From the NCBI RefSeq assembly GCF_032854445.1, contig NC_088296.1:9212706-9276705 (forward strand): a DNA stretch of 64,000 bases, read 5' to 3'. Position 1 is the first letter of the stretch. Every line of letters begins with the position of its first letter. The notes beneath the pieces were generated by a model, which was given only the letters and a program-made list of their open reading frames with translations, had not been told where the DNA came from and searched no databases. This DNA is from Liolophura sinensis (lineage: Eukaryota > Mollusca > Polyplacophora > Chitonida > Chitonidae). The translations under genes and the position numbers were made by a program. Shown here one piece after another: positions 41,031 to 55,000 of the stretch.

Positions 41031-42324
41031 GTGAGTTCAGAACCTAGTATCGTCGACACTTGGCTTTAAAATGGCTGAATATCGTGAAACAAAGCATGAG
41101 TATAGTGTGCTGTCATTGGTAACAAGAATATATGCCATTTATGCTCCAAAAAAAAATTAATAATATTAACACTGATAACTGTTTTTCTGCCTTGATCGCT
41201 TCTGATAAGGCACGAAAATTCAAATATTCAAAATTTATAAACGTTTTATAAAACCTAGCCTGCCAGGTGCAACAGGTGCTGAACTTGATGTAAACAACAG
41301 AGGAACGTTATAAAATATAGTTACATAATACTCTGATCTATCCATTCATTTTCCTTCGTGGAAAAAATGATAAAAGTCATAAATATTAAATTACTGGCTG
41401 TTATAAGACAAAACTGATAGTGTTTATGCATGCACTAAAAAGAACAATTTAAGTCCGCTTTCAATAAAATGCATAACTTATAACAATCTTAAACAATCAG
41501 AATTGCTTGGAAAATAATCAGAATAAAATCATCGCGATTTCACGCGCATTTTGGGCACATCAACGCAAAAAACAAGCTAAGAAGAAGAGGAGGAGGAGTT
41601 TAGGAGGACAAAACCTGGAGGAGGAAGAGGGACAGACGCGTGAATTCAGATCCCGAATCCGGATGAAAAAAACCAACAACTGTTGCTATGAAAGGTAACT
41701 GTATGTGTGTCATTGCTCATGTGTGAGTTGGTCAAGATCTGGAGGTCTTGGCGCTCAACTTTTTTATTTTTATAAATGCTGAAAGTTAATGGATTTCTAC
41801 ACATTGTTTCTTCACAGGGAGTTTTAAAGTCTGATTTGTTATTCATGGAAACACAGAAACTTCAGCTTTTTTTCCTTCCTAGAGAGCTTGAACTACAATA
41901 CTAAATTTGGACAAGGGAGGTAACACAGCTCTTGTCGGATTGTTGTCTTTGGATGTGAGTTCTGTCTTGACACTGCTTGTGGGGTCCAGACTTGCCTATC
42001 ATGGTATACTGGTGTGAGTGAGTTCCTAGCCTAAAACTCACAAATTTGTCATAACCTTAAGTTATGCAGTGTTGACTTTGTGATATTGTTCATGGGAAAT
42101 AGCATGAATATAATTTTACTTAAGATAGGTCACAAATAAAGCGGAGCTAACAGATAATAAATCCAGGCATTCTGTTGACACGGTGAAAACTTAATACCTT
42201 AATCTATTCTTATTCTCAACACTCATTAATAGTGTGTATACCGATATAATCTGTATGCGTTTATTTTATTTAAACATATTTAAATAAGTTTAAAATAGGT
42301 TTATGAACTATTTATTTAATTTTT

Positions 42325-42512
42325 TTAGAATTTTGAGTACGACGTACTCAAGAATATTTCACTTATACCACGGCACCCGGTATTATGGTGAGAGGAAATC
42401 GGCCAGAGCCCTGGAGAAACCCATGACCACCCGCAGGTTGGCATCAGACATACCCACGTACGGAGAGAGAGGAACCCAGGATGAGCTGGATTTGAACGCA
42501 TAACGACCAGTT
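42325..42512 (-). mobile_element. Partial SINE
   Basis: TACTCAAGAATATTTCACTTAT, GGTATTATGGTGAGAGGAAA and the box-B region GCTGGATTTGAACGC are present. The tRNA-like head (A-box end) is missing. Confidence 0.75.
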
Positions 42513-43734
42513 TACGAAATACTACTTTTACATGTACATGTATCTGCTACTTTCGAAGCTGTCCTTAGGTGCGCTTCATGTTACTGTAGGCGCAATTCTC
42601 GTGAATTTTTCTACTTTCTTAAAACAGAAAACTTTCCATTTAACATACGCTAAAATCAAAACATATCGTGTCGCTGCTTACGTTAGTTACCCTACAAAAT
42701 ACTTTTATGACTTCAAATTTCTGCAAACTGTGTTACTGTTTATTTTTACGTTTTCTTTTAAGAAAACTTTATGCACGTAAGTATTCACGCATGCCTTTTT
42801 ATTATGGGATTTAATTGACCTCAAGTGTGTACGGGTGACAACTTTGTTGGCCAATTTTGAAGCATATATGTTTTACCTTTACAAACATAAAAGGATCCAG
42901 ACATAAACGAGCATTACCAATTAATTATATTTTTTTTATTTATTTATTGTTTACTGTTGATTTATGGAATTATTATTATTGTTCATATTTTTGTTTTTTA
43001 GTTGTTATCCTTATTATGATTATTATGATGTTGTGATTTATTGATTTATCCATTGATTTATTGATTTGTTGATTTTTTTCTGGCGTACATTAATTGGTAA
43101 TTTTTACATTTTTTTTCACATATTGTATCACAGCGAACGCATTTTTTAGAGGCTCCTTGGTCATCGCGCATTATAATAGTTGATGGTGTAACTGTGTTTA
43201 ATGTAGATAAATGTCGTTACACGATACTACCCGAGTAGATTAGCCAGTTTTCAGCCGTGCCAAGCGCAATCTTGACGACGTAGGTAGTCACGTTCTGACC
43301 CCTCCCCATTCCTCATACGAGAAGTGACGGAAATCACCGAATGCAAGGGAGTGTCCGTAAAGCTCACAGCGCGGACCCTCACCACATCGGTATGTTCCCT
43401 CACGGAAATTGTCGATGTCGCAAGGCGTAGAATGTATCAAAGTTGTCTACACCTTCGCCGTGTACTTTGGTCGGATAGTCGATACACAACTTCATATTCA
43501 AGGTCGAGTGTCGTCTAAGGTGTAATTCACAAAGCGATTTCAGGATTTAGTATAAATGTTAGCAGGCCTTGTGCTTTACCGACTGGAATGCTATGTTAGT
43601 GCACAATGTATTGCATAAATGCGTTATGCATGTGTTATATTTTAATTACTATAGTCTTTTTCTGTTAGCCAGTCATACTCGCTACCTAAAATACCTTTAA
43701 TCAGTGACACATAACAACCCAAGCTCTCCACATT

Positions 43735-43895
43735 GATATGTTTGAAGGTCTGTCAGCAACCTGCGGATGGGCGTGGGTTTCACCCCGGCTCTGCCTGATT
43801 TCCTCCCACCATAATGCTGGCCGCCGTCGTATAAGTGAAATATTCTTGAGTACGGCGTAAAACCAAGTACCAATCAAATAAATAAATCAATCAAA
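43735..43895 (+). mobile_element. 5'-truncated SINE
   Basis: Starts at GAAGGTCTGTCAGCAACC and runs through GCCGCCGTCGTATAAGTG to TACGGCGTAAAACCA and an (AAATA) tail. The head is lacking. Orientation is opposite to most copies here. Confidence 0.8.
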
Positions 43896-44599
43896 TAAGC
43901 ATTCGATGTCACCTAAGTAGCCTTGTCCACAGTTCAACGCCCGCCAATGACCATTTGTCTTCTACCAATTAATCCAACGTATTCCTACATAGGTAATTTG
44001 CAACCGGCACACCGGTTCCTCGGTCTGTAGAACTAACTGTTTCAGCGTACAGCAAACCTGCAGTTCTTTAGCATGACCTTAACAACACGTCGGTGGATTA
44101 ATCCAATGCTCTTACCAATGTGTCAAATAAACTCGTTGAACAAATGCTGAAATCGATCAGAATAGTGGTCTAATTTATAACAATGCTAAATGTCAAACAA
44201 ACTGAAATGTTTACGTTTATATGTGCAAAAAAGGCAAAGGTAAGGGACTCATATTCGTAGTGTAAAGATATAACGCTGCGTTCAATATATGTTGCATTCA
44301 AAGTGCATCTAAGATACGTATTTTTATTGTTGACAAATTATTAACTATGACATGTTATGATTTGAAAGTCATTTCATTTATTTCATTATAATATTCATGA
44401 CGTCTTTCCACCATCACTTTGTATCAATCCGTCATAATTTCTCACTTTATATACTTTCTTGGATCATCGGATCATTGCGAAATGGCTTTGCGATTATTGG
44501 CCTGGAACGTTCACTTCGGTTGAGTTCTATTAGACCAATGTCTGTTTTCACACCTTGGTTCAGTATAAAATGTCAATTGTTTAATACGCGACAGAGATA

Positions 44600-44692
44600 C
44601 CCCTTCCCACCGTAATGTTGGCCGTCGTCAAGTAAGTTAAGTATGCTTTAGTACTGCGTAAAGCAATAATCAAGTAAATAAGTAAATAAATA
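44600..44692 (+). mobile_element. SINE 3' fragment
   Basis: TTCCCACCGTAATGTTGGCC, GTCAAGTAAGTTAAGTATGC and TACTGCGTAAAGCAATAATC then (AAGT/AAAT) tail repeats. Confidence 0.65.
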
Positions 44693-46026
44693 TGTTGATA
44701 CCTGTATTAAGTCAATAATCGCAGGTGCTCCCAGCAAACATCACTGTTTACATAAAATCAAATTTTATTTGCTTGAATAACTACAGCGTAAAATTGTCAA
44801 ACATTTATATCATTGATCGCTACCGGAGAAGGGTTGAATTGGAAGTTGGGTGAGAGAACTTCAGTTTGGCTTGTACTTGAAGTTACACAAGAATCCGATT
44901 TGTCACAAGACAGATGATATGACTAGTTTAAATATGATTGAGACCAGGCTAATGTGCTCATGTCTGAAGCAACACCTTGGTCACAATCGCCTGGACAACG
45001 TAAAAATTAAGCTGATACACACCCAAGATATGCCCGGACAACCAGGGAATGCGACACAGAAGTGCAGAGGGTGTGTGTGTTTAAAGTCACAGGTACATGA
45101 GATAACGGCCAAACTGTTACTTTCCGCTTTGAATGAGACCCTGTTGTCATTTAACATTGGGAGTGGCAGTGAGTGTAGAAGGATATATTTGGCGTCATCA
45201 CAGCGGAGTCTTCGTGACGTGTGATTTCGTTATCGTTTGGTTTATAAGCATAATAAGGTGAACATTTGCTTTATGTTCAAGAGACCTTTGCGGATAATCT
45301 TGGATTAGGGTCTTTACCAGATCTGGTAAAATATATTTAATCTTTTTGTCCTGTGTGCTTTAATAGGAGGACCTACATGTATTTATAGATATCCGATGAA
45401 TGTATATAATTCAGTGGATGCAGATATCCAGTGACACAACATTTGATTTCTGTTTGAGTCGTACAGGAAAATCTGCGTAAATTACACCTGCAGTAATTTT
45501 GATATACAATAGTTCCGATAACTAAAGATATTACAGAGCCCTTTCCAAATCCAGCGTATATTGTGGGGGGTGATTAAAAGCGGTACAAACCAATCGTTTG
45601 TAAGGATTTAAAGCTTGGATTGATGGAGTATAACGTCTTATGATATTGCCACTAAATACTCAAGAGCAGTCGAAAAAACCTCGAACTCTGACATCCCAAC
45701 AGCATTGCTGTTACATTCGAAGAACAGGTAAGTTACTTTTCTGTAATGTTGGACTGTTTTTATTTCGCCCTGATTCGTATATGTAGAAGATGTTTTCGTT
45801 TTTAAAAGCCAACTAATACTGCATACGGCACAATAGAACAGAAGAAATACTCTACTCATTTGCATTTTGCTGGAACCTCGCCGGTATAATATTCAGCAAT
45901 ATAGTTACCTCTATCACACACATTACTGAAAAATATCCAATGTTCAATAGCCATTTCAATACTCAATGGTGACGAAGGTTAGTTAGTTTGCAGTGAGAAA
46001 CAAAATGTTTTCATTCCTTTTGTAGA

Positions 46027-46090
46027 ATGGTCGTCTCGGTGAAGTTTACTTCCGTTTGGATCATCGTTTTTTTAGCATGCATTGATGAAG
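46027..46090 (+). CDS. Exon 1: signal peptide
   Basis: Preceded by TCCTTTTGTAG, so a 5' untranslated exon is expected upstream. Encodes MVVSVKFTSVWIIVFLACID plus E and one split base; donor GTATGT, phase 1. The frame before the ATG does not fit an internal phase-1 exon, which supports this Met as the true start. Confidence 0.8.
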
Positions 46091-49000
46091 GTATGTTCAC
46101 AGCGCAGTTGTGTCTAATTGAGATATGTTATGACCGTCATTGAAATTGTTATAAAAACACAAAAGCACGAGTAAGAACTGGACTAGAACGTACAGCTACC
46201 ACATTAGTTTGAGATTCGTGGGTCCTTTCGCCGCGCTGTGTCAGTTGAAGGAATCCAAACTGTACGGTAAACGGTGTGGAGACTGTCAGCTTCTCACAAG
46301 AGCGAATTAGTGGTTACCTGGTCCAGCCAGGTTGCCTATGTGGCCCGTTTCACAAAAAGTGAAAAGGCTAAGCTAAGACGGATAACTCCGCTAGCCACGT
46401 AAAACTTTTGTCAAGCCCGTTTTGATAAAGAAAATATTGGGCTGTCGTCTAAATTTTTTTACCCTAAATGTTAAAAGTTGGCCCAAAACTCATTAGTCAC
46501 GTCCAATAGTGGACAGAAGGAAAGAAATATGGCTTTATAGTGCTATCAGTCCCAGTTTTAAAAGGTTATCTTTTGACTGGAGAAAAATAGGAAAGCAACC
46601 AGCTTCTGTTAGGAAATGAAAGTCTTCTTAAAGTGTAAGGGTACCACTATCTGAGGGTAAAGGTGGGAAACAACTGGCCTGTTTCAGCGATAGGCATTTC
46701 GGATCAGCGATAGGCCTTACACAAGATCAAAGAAACACGAAAACGCTTGACTAAGTCCAATACATATATTTGAACAAAACAGACAAATAACACAACCGAT
46801 AATAATATACAAAACAATACAAATTTATATAGTATCTTACAGAGTCCAAATCTATAAGGAATATCCCGGCTTCCACAGCCAGTCAGTCCACGTAAATTTA
46901 GAATTCACATTTAAGAGGAATTTCTAAATTTACGATGACAGTCTTATAAGTGGTTTATTCCCTAAATTCCTGTGAATGTGTAACTTCTCGTGGGCGGATG
47001 GGTTGACAGTCGCGTCCGTGATGCCGAATTGTCGATGTATGTTTCTCTCCTCGGAAATATACACACAGTCACTTTCAAGGTAAACTGGGATGAAACGTAC
47101 TTAATGGCACAAAGAGACAATGACCTATACACGCTCCAAAATGACGTCTCCAAAAAATAATAAGTGGCGAGTAATAAAGTGCTCTGTACAGAAAATGGAG
47201 TACAAATGACTAACGTCGAATGCCGTGAAAGGCGAAATCGCCAAACCCAGACTGTACACGCTATTTACAATAACATTAAACTAATAAACATCGAAGTCTC
47301 GAGAACGTTCGATTGAATCACAGTGCAGGCTATAATGTAAACAAAAGAGGCAAATGAAGGTGAGATATATATTTAACTCAGGAAGAATAAAATACATAAT
47401 ACAATGTTTAAAGACGGCGTTCGTAACTAAAGCTCACAAATCACCAAAACGAATGTGTTGTCGTTGTTCTTTGTCTTCCTCTGTATGTTGTGATAGTTAA
47501 ACCTATTTGCTTACAAACTTTGTCAAAATTGGAAATTGAGAAGAAATTCATTTAATTTGGATTTAATTTGCCTATACTGTGAAGCCAGTTAAGCAGAGTG
47601 TTTTAGCAGAGCATTTCAGCAGGGCGTCCTCATAGCCGGCTATGGTAACACTTAGAGAGTTTCTCTTGTGTTAAACGGCCCAGTGTATTTTTTGTCGTAA
47701 CCTGCTCACCGTAGTCGGCTAGATAATCTGTAATGTATGGACAGACCATAGACGACTAACGAAGTTGTGTAAAACGAGCCTCTAGCTGTATTTCATGAAT
47801 AATCATCGGAATGGAACACTGAAATCAATGCGCAGTTTTATACCAGTAAGAATTTTCATACACTGTATTGAATATAAATTCAAAAAATTAAAAAAGCACG
47901 TTATCTGAGTGATGTTAAAATGTAGGCCTATCCTTTTATTGCAACAGATTATTTTGTTAAATATAACACACATATTCTATTAATTTTACATGACGATCCT
48001 ATTAGATTTGCAATATATTCTGTTGAATATGATAAAATACTGTGTTGTAATAACAGATTGCATTCTAGCATTACTCAGGCAACGAGCTTTCTGTTAAAAT
48101 AACTAAAGGTTTAAATATTCATTCAATGTGTTAGTATACATGTCAAAACACGGTATACCTCTTATGGCGTCGTTAAACAAAATGAAATGATCCAGGTCAT
48201 CTCTGTTGCATACTCATGGCAACGCCGCTTGTGCAAGCTATCCGCTCACGGTACAGGTCGACGGAAGTGTCAAGGCTTAGCATCAAAGCCGCTTATATCC
48301 TTGCATCCCATTCACATGTATATTTTATGCTGGCAGGTCACTCATTTATGCGATGCACTTCTGTTTGATTGGTCTGGTATATAGTACATGTATGAAAGCT
48401 CAACTAATAAACTGCTGGCTTTGTACGTGTATATATACTGGCTTTTTAGCATATTATTACGCACTGGATGCCACGTGATCGCACATGGTAGTCTTCTGAT
48501 TCTGATGTATTTTTTGAATGGTGTTTTAGGCCGTACTCAAGAATATTTCACTTATACGACGGCGACGAGCAATATGCCCATTGCTTTTTTCTTATATACA
48601 TTAACTGAAATGGAATCTGGTCACCGTTATGAATGGTATTCAAAATAGCGACAGCTTTAAGTCTTCCACGTTATATAACTGATCTGATATTTTAAACAGT
48701 ACTGATTTTTAAACTTTGAAAATATCTTCTACAGTAGTTTGCAGTGGTACAACATCTAATCCACCCTCGACTTCGACAAGCAAATCAGCGTCATCCACAG
48801 TTCACCCTAGTACTACAGTCAGTGCAACAACAACAACAACAGAACCTCCTGTACTGCTTGGTCAGAAATGTACGGGTGTTAGAAAATGTGCCGATCCTCG
48901 AGCTGTGTGTCGACCACATCGATGTGACGGGATGGTTTGTCAGTGTGATGTCGGATACATAACCAATGCTCAGCTGAACATTTGTGAGAAAGGTTTGTTA

Positions 49001-52000
49001 TTTTTTTTTTTTTTTTTTTTGCTTTTTTTTATTATTGAAGAAATCAATCGAAGTTTCACCAAAGATGTTTTGCGGCTTGGTTTCAGTTTAGCAACAGGTG
49101 CTTTGAGCCTGGAGCTTTGTCAGGGAAATGTTGTTTGTTTACTCGCGGGACTGTGGTTTTCTCCTTTCACAAATCAACTATCACTAAGTAATTCAATAAA
49201 ATATATCATACATTTTGCCATTCTGGACATAATACTGTTCTGACATAGTTAGTGGTATTAGGTATAAGATTAATTGTTTTGTTCTTTTCAGAAATCTAAT
49301 ACATAAAGTATATTTTTAAACGGAAAGCAAATTATTCCCCACAATCTATACAGAAATAGATACATGTTTCTATTCACCTTGTACTTTTGACAATTTTTAT
49401 GGAAAACAAAAAAAAGCTTCTGTTCAGTAAGAAAAGACAACGTATATATTTTACTCTTTGTCGACATAGTAACGATAATAACTATCAACTTGTTTCTAGC
49501 CAATCTTATCGGAGAACCTTGCAACAAAACCAAAGATAAAGATTGTCTGCCAAGGCACTCCGTGTGTAACTCGAAGAACGTGTGCGACTGCGATGCAAAT
49601 TTCAGAGCCACATCAGACAACTTTTGGTGCATTGGGACCGGTTACAAAGCACTCGGCGACAGTTGTACCACGGGCGATAAGTGTGGGATAGGAGCGGACT
49701 GTCAATCCGGCACATGCGCATGCGTCAAATGGCACGCCCCTTGGGGCAAAAAAGAGAAGTGGTTCGCAATTCCGGCGTCAAGGTTCAGTCAGTGTGAAAA
49801 CACTAATGCTACTCTGAGTAAGTACACAAACAGATGAAATCATTCTTATGCAAAAGTCTTTTCGGAACAGAACATATCGTTGCGTTTTTGACCGCTATTT
49901 TGACCGCGCCAAAGACGCGGAACACGCGGGTACAGCTGTACCACGGACGATAGGAGTGTGGGATAGGAGCCGACTGTGGGTCCGGAAAATGCGCTTGTGC
50001 CAATTGGCACAAAAAGTGTCATAAAAAGTAATTTGGAGTGAAGGAATGATAGAGAAAATTGATAATCTTAACGTTTTTGAACTTGAAAAATTCCTAAGGG
50101 AAAGAAGTGTCATTTGTGCCTCTGGATAAGGGTGAACTGAAGCAGGTGATCAGTAACTTGATGTCAACAAAGGTTGCCTAACATTTTCCATAAGTCACAT
50201 GAGAGAGTAGAATTGTTCTTACCTTTAACGACAAAAGTGTTCACACTCGAAACTCCCCGTTTGTCATACAGTCGTGTTGGAATTCGACTCGTGGAAGTAG
50301 GCAGAAGATTTTTAAATGGCCTGATAAAATGTCTCTCATGTACCTGTTTGAACTTTTCTGGATACAATTTTCATAACAATTTTCATAAATTTGTTTGTGA
50401 GCTCGGATAGCAATACGATGTTGGTAATCCCGTTTTTCAGGCATAATTCATGGCCATCCCCACCCCGTAACACACGAAACCAAACGAAATACAAGACTTC
50501 CGAGTCCGAAATTACGATCTACGAGGAGAGTTGTGGTCTCGGTCAATGAACTGCCTAATCGTGGAGAGTGACGAACTTTGCAAACTCTCTCTGTAAAAAG
50601 TTGGGGCTTTGTCCTGTATCACTGTATCTCGTTCAGATTGGATGCTATGACTCGTGGAAGTAGGCAGAAGATTTTTAAATCGCCTGATAAAATGTCTCTC
50701 ATGTACCTGTTTGAACTTTTCTGGATTTGAGACTTTCATAAACTAGTTTGTGAGCTGGGATAGCAGTACGCTGTTGGTAATCCCATCCATCAATTCGAAT
50801 TTAGTTTTAAGCCGAAAGCATACCTTATCAGATTAATGAGATTTCAGGTATTATACTGTATATGTCATGTGCATGTAATGCAGCGCTAACCATATTTGAT
50901 ACTACGTATTTCGCAGTTTGATGGCAAACCAGTAGAGTAGTGCCTAACCCAATAAAGACAACACAGTTTCCTTTCTATGAGATAGTTCTTCTTTTTATGC
51001 AAAATAAATCTCATGAAAAGGCCGCTTTTCCGTTTCTCACTGAATGAAACTGGACTTCTGTTACAATTAAATTAGTTATTACAAAATTAACAACTGTGAT
51101 AGAGAGGTCATAAAAATCAATAAAATATCAACTGCGCCTCGTTTGATATTAACTCTAAAAGGTATATTCTATCTGCTTCCTAAATATCCAATTTTTTTTA
51201 TATACCTAAAAAATGCTGACATGTTGTAGAATTTCACATAACCAATAATTTCAACTATTGCTTTTTGTTGTTCTGGTTAATCCTTATGTCTTTTAAGACA
51301 TACACTGTAACAAAAAGATGACTGATTTTGCCAAAGTCCATTTTTTAGGAGATATATTTGATAAATTAAAGATCCTAAACAGTTGTATTTTGACAGTAGT
51401 ATCAATGTTTTGTTATAAGTTGCTTTAGTTTAACAGATAAAGGCAACTGAATATTAAAATTTTACCTAATACCGTATGTCACCAATCACTATTTGCTAAC
51501 CATCCCACTCTCGTCGCTACACTGCTGTTTCTTTCCATTTTCCCTAAGATAAAGCCTTCTTGCATTTACAGGTAGATGTTGGGAGTTTTTAAATTAACAA
51601 GTATAATCTAAACATGTCTTGGTGAACAGTGTCCAAAATGCGCAACGGTGTGCAGAAATGATCTGTTACACTAAATAAAAAACCATGTGTTAAATTTAAC
51701 ACAGTCTGCTATCTGAGTGATGCTAGAATGTATTCTGGAATTGGAGCAGATTACTCTGTGAAGAAAAACGCACATACTACATGTATATCAATTCAACACA
51801 ACCATTCTATCGGGTGTTAGTTTAATTAACAACACCGTTAGCTTTTATTGACAAAAGGCGTTTCAAATATGGAACACAAATCTGTTAAACAGAGATCTTT
51901 CTAAGGTACATGTATGAATTTGAAATAAGAAAAGCTGAACACCATTTTGTGTAACGGGAGTAAATTTGCCCCTCCTCTGGATACAAGTTCTACTTAAATA

Positions 52001-55000
52001 AGTTTCTTCCCCACAGGTTTTTCCACAGACCAATCCCACAGCATCATTTGCCGTTTTGCTCTTTTTGTTTCGGTATTTCACCATGCTGACTACATGCTGC
52101 CTCATGCACAGATATTTTGGTGAAAAAACCCATAGTATCACATAAAAACCTTCGAAAATACTTCCCGATAGCCAAAAAAAAAATTGAAAGGGAAAATATG
52201 GGAGAGTGAGGTAGTCAGGAGATTGAGAAGTACAATATACATGTAGCATCATCCAGTTGTCGTACTAATCCCTCTTAATTTATTTATTAATTTTATTAAT
52301 GTTTTGCGCCGTACTCCAATAAAAACCCATTTCCCTGTTACAGAAGAGCAAGTAAACCTATTAAAAAGCAAGCGATACCGCGTGCATTAAGTGTTGGCTG
52401 TGCTTGTCACGTTTGTACACAGCGTAAGGCACAGTGTAAAGCACAGTGTAAAAACAGTGTATATCTACAGTAAAACTTGAGTCAGGTGGTATGGGCTAGA
52501 GTGATTCTATTTATTTTCTATTATTTTTTAATTTATTATTATCAATTTTTTGGCATATACACATCTTTCTTCTTGCTGTAAATATACAGGCAATAGCGCA
52601 GCACATAAGCCAGATGGTTTGAACACCATTGACCCATGTGTTTTCGTAGCCAAAGTGATGAGAAAAATGAAAGGCACCAAAAAAATATGCACTATTACCT
52701 AATCTAAAATTACAGCTAAAATGTGTATGCAGTACGATGTTAGGTCAATAGTGGAAACCAACAGAAGATACTTACCATTTTCGTACAGTGTTTTTGTGTA
52801 GATCCATTTTTATTTTCTCTGACGTAAAATAAGTAATGTTTACATTCATACCAGAACATTATATCTACATGCAGCACTAGCACGTTTAACTGTCATGACG
52901 TTCCTTGACATGTTATAGGCCAATTTAAACCACCTTTCTCTGCAATCTCTGAGGCCCATCAGTTACAATGATAAAAGGTAGTTCAAGTATCCGATAAAAA
53001 GAAATAGTGAACAAGTATTGTCTTTTTTGCAATGTGCATGTTTGACAAGAACCTGGAACGGTTTAGGTAGGATTCTATCCACTCTATGATACGTGTATTG
53101 TATGCTGTCCGCAACTACATAAAGTTGAATATAACAGCCATCGTATAAAACATACTTGAACCTAGCTTTAATTCGTTGTTGTTGCTTGCCAGATACATGT
53201 GCTTAGAACAAAAGCCAAACCATCGGTGAAACATCAGTATCCTTTATTTTCTATTTACAGACTCTTGTAACGGCACAACATTTGCGCCTCCAGTGGATAC
53301 AACATCTACTACATCAATAATGCAGTCTACATCCACATCACAAACTCCAAATTCAATCCAAACAGTTCAAAATATAGCAAATCAGAGCACTACGGAAATC
53401 CCAACACCAACATCTGCCTTAACAACCCAACCGGCTAAAAATACGGCAAGTCAGAGCCCTACTGGAATGCCAACACCAACTTCTGACTTAACAACCCAAT
53501 CGGCTCAAAATACGACAAGTCTGAGCCCTACTGTAATGACAACACCAGCTAATTACTTAACAACCCAATCGGCTCGAAATACAATTCTGAGCACTACTGT
53601 GATGCCTGCATCGCTTATCAGTGGTGGACATACGACCAAAATGCCATCGACTCCAACACTCCACTCGACTGTACCAACCCATGGAGGTCCAGGGCACAAG
53701 TCAAAAGAGAAGGCATTTCCTTTAGGTGAGTGCAAATCACTAGAGCCTATTCTATTCATTTTGCTCATGAATTTAAACACGGCAGACACAAACTTACCTT
53801 CTCCGTCCTATATTAGCTGAAAAAGATGTGAAGGGATAGGGGGTAACAAACACGGAACATGACTGTGGCAAGTTAGTGGGATTTAATGCACAATTTTGCA
53901 CATCCAAAAACTATTAATCAAATCGTCCATATTCTCCCAATCGTATAGCATAAATTATGTAAAAATACAAGATGAGGGTGGATGTATAAAGTCAGTTATT
54001 CTAAGATCAAAGTATACGGTAGCGAGCCGTAATGTATTGTGATAATACGGTGCGAGTTCAAACTGGGGGCGGTGAATTAATAGACTCCTCACGTTCACTG
54101 ATAGTAGGGCGACACTCGTTTGAGAGTACGATGTGTAAAACTAAAAAAGTGGTAAAGTTTGCTAGTATCTTGCCAAAGGTCGATGGTTACGATGGGTACT
54201 CCTGTGTCAGCCATTAGCAAACCCTCGCCTATACTTTATTTTGTGTTTTACTCTGGACTGGTGAAACCCACGACCATGACAGGCAGGTGACAGGCCTTCA
54301 ATGTTCATGTACGTTCGTTGAGGACGCCAGCATAAGTTGGACTTGAACTCACAGTAATCGCATTGAGAGCCTCCTGTGCCATTCTTCTGTGCTAGCAAGC
54401 TATGTACCAGGCCTTGGAGGCTCCGATCCAGGTATAAAACGTCTCTGAAATAGTTTTGAGTATATGGTATTAATCAGCAATGAAATACATGAAATATAAA
54501 ATCAAATTACAGAAGCCGTCGCAATCCCCAGTGCCATTGGAGGACTGTTCCTTCTGATCATCTGGGTAGTCATCATTGTAGCGATGTGTAGGAGGCGACG
54601 AAAGAAGGAAGATCGGAGAGCGTCGTAAGTCCTAAACCATAATATTTATCCGTCCCATGTATTAGTGCACAGGATGAGCACCCCGAATTCTTTTCACGAG
54701 TAACGAGTGACGCCACTATTACTTGAGCAATTATACGTCAAGCTTTATAGCTCATGTTTTTTACGAAATATTTACTGTAAGCTTGTTTTTTTTTTTATTC
54801 ATGGGTCAAATGTGAAGCAATAGGGAAGTTTCGCGTTTAACTCCTTTGCCATTATAGGTAACAACATCCCTGCTGCATCATGCGATTTGTAGTTTCACTC
54901 AGATGCCTAGAACATACTGTGCGTCTTTCCAACATCATTGAAAACTGTTGACTGCTTTTCGTTGCATTCTGGGACAATTTCCTTAAACTCCCGGTTAGGG

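Larger units (their letters stand above)
41031..46020. other. Intergenic or intronic stretch, no clear exon
   Basis: Holds SINE pieces (42325, 43735, 44600) and a relative of the 33695 inverted-repeat arm near 44465-44560. An A/G-rich segment near 41500-41600 is similar to 32740-32830 (shared GCGATTT-ACGCG and TTTTGGGCAC). ORFs at 44850-45224 (124 codons) and 42532-42780 have plausible starts but no splice context, repeats or family resemblance, so I leave them uncalled. Confidence 0.5.

Noticed and set aside
44850-45224. 124-codon ORF with several Cys
   Set aside because: No splice signals in the right phase, no repeat, no family resemblance; length is within chance for this composition.
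50164-50739. Minus-strand KFKQVHERHFIR ORFs suggesting a retroelement relic
   Set aside because: Similarity between the two ORFs is explained by the DNA duplication; I could not match any reverse transcriptase or nuclease motif.
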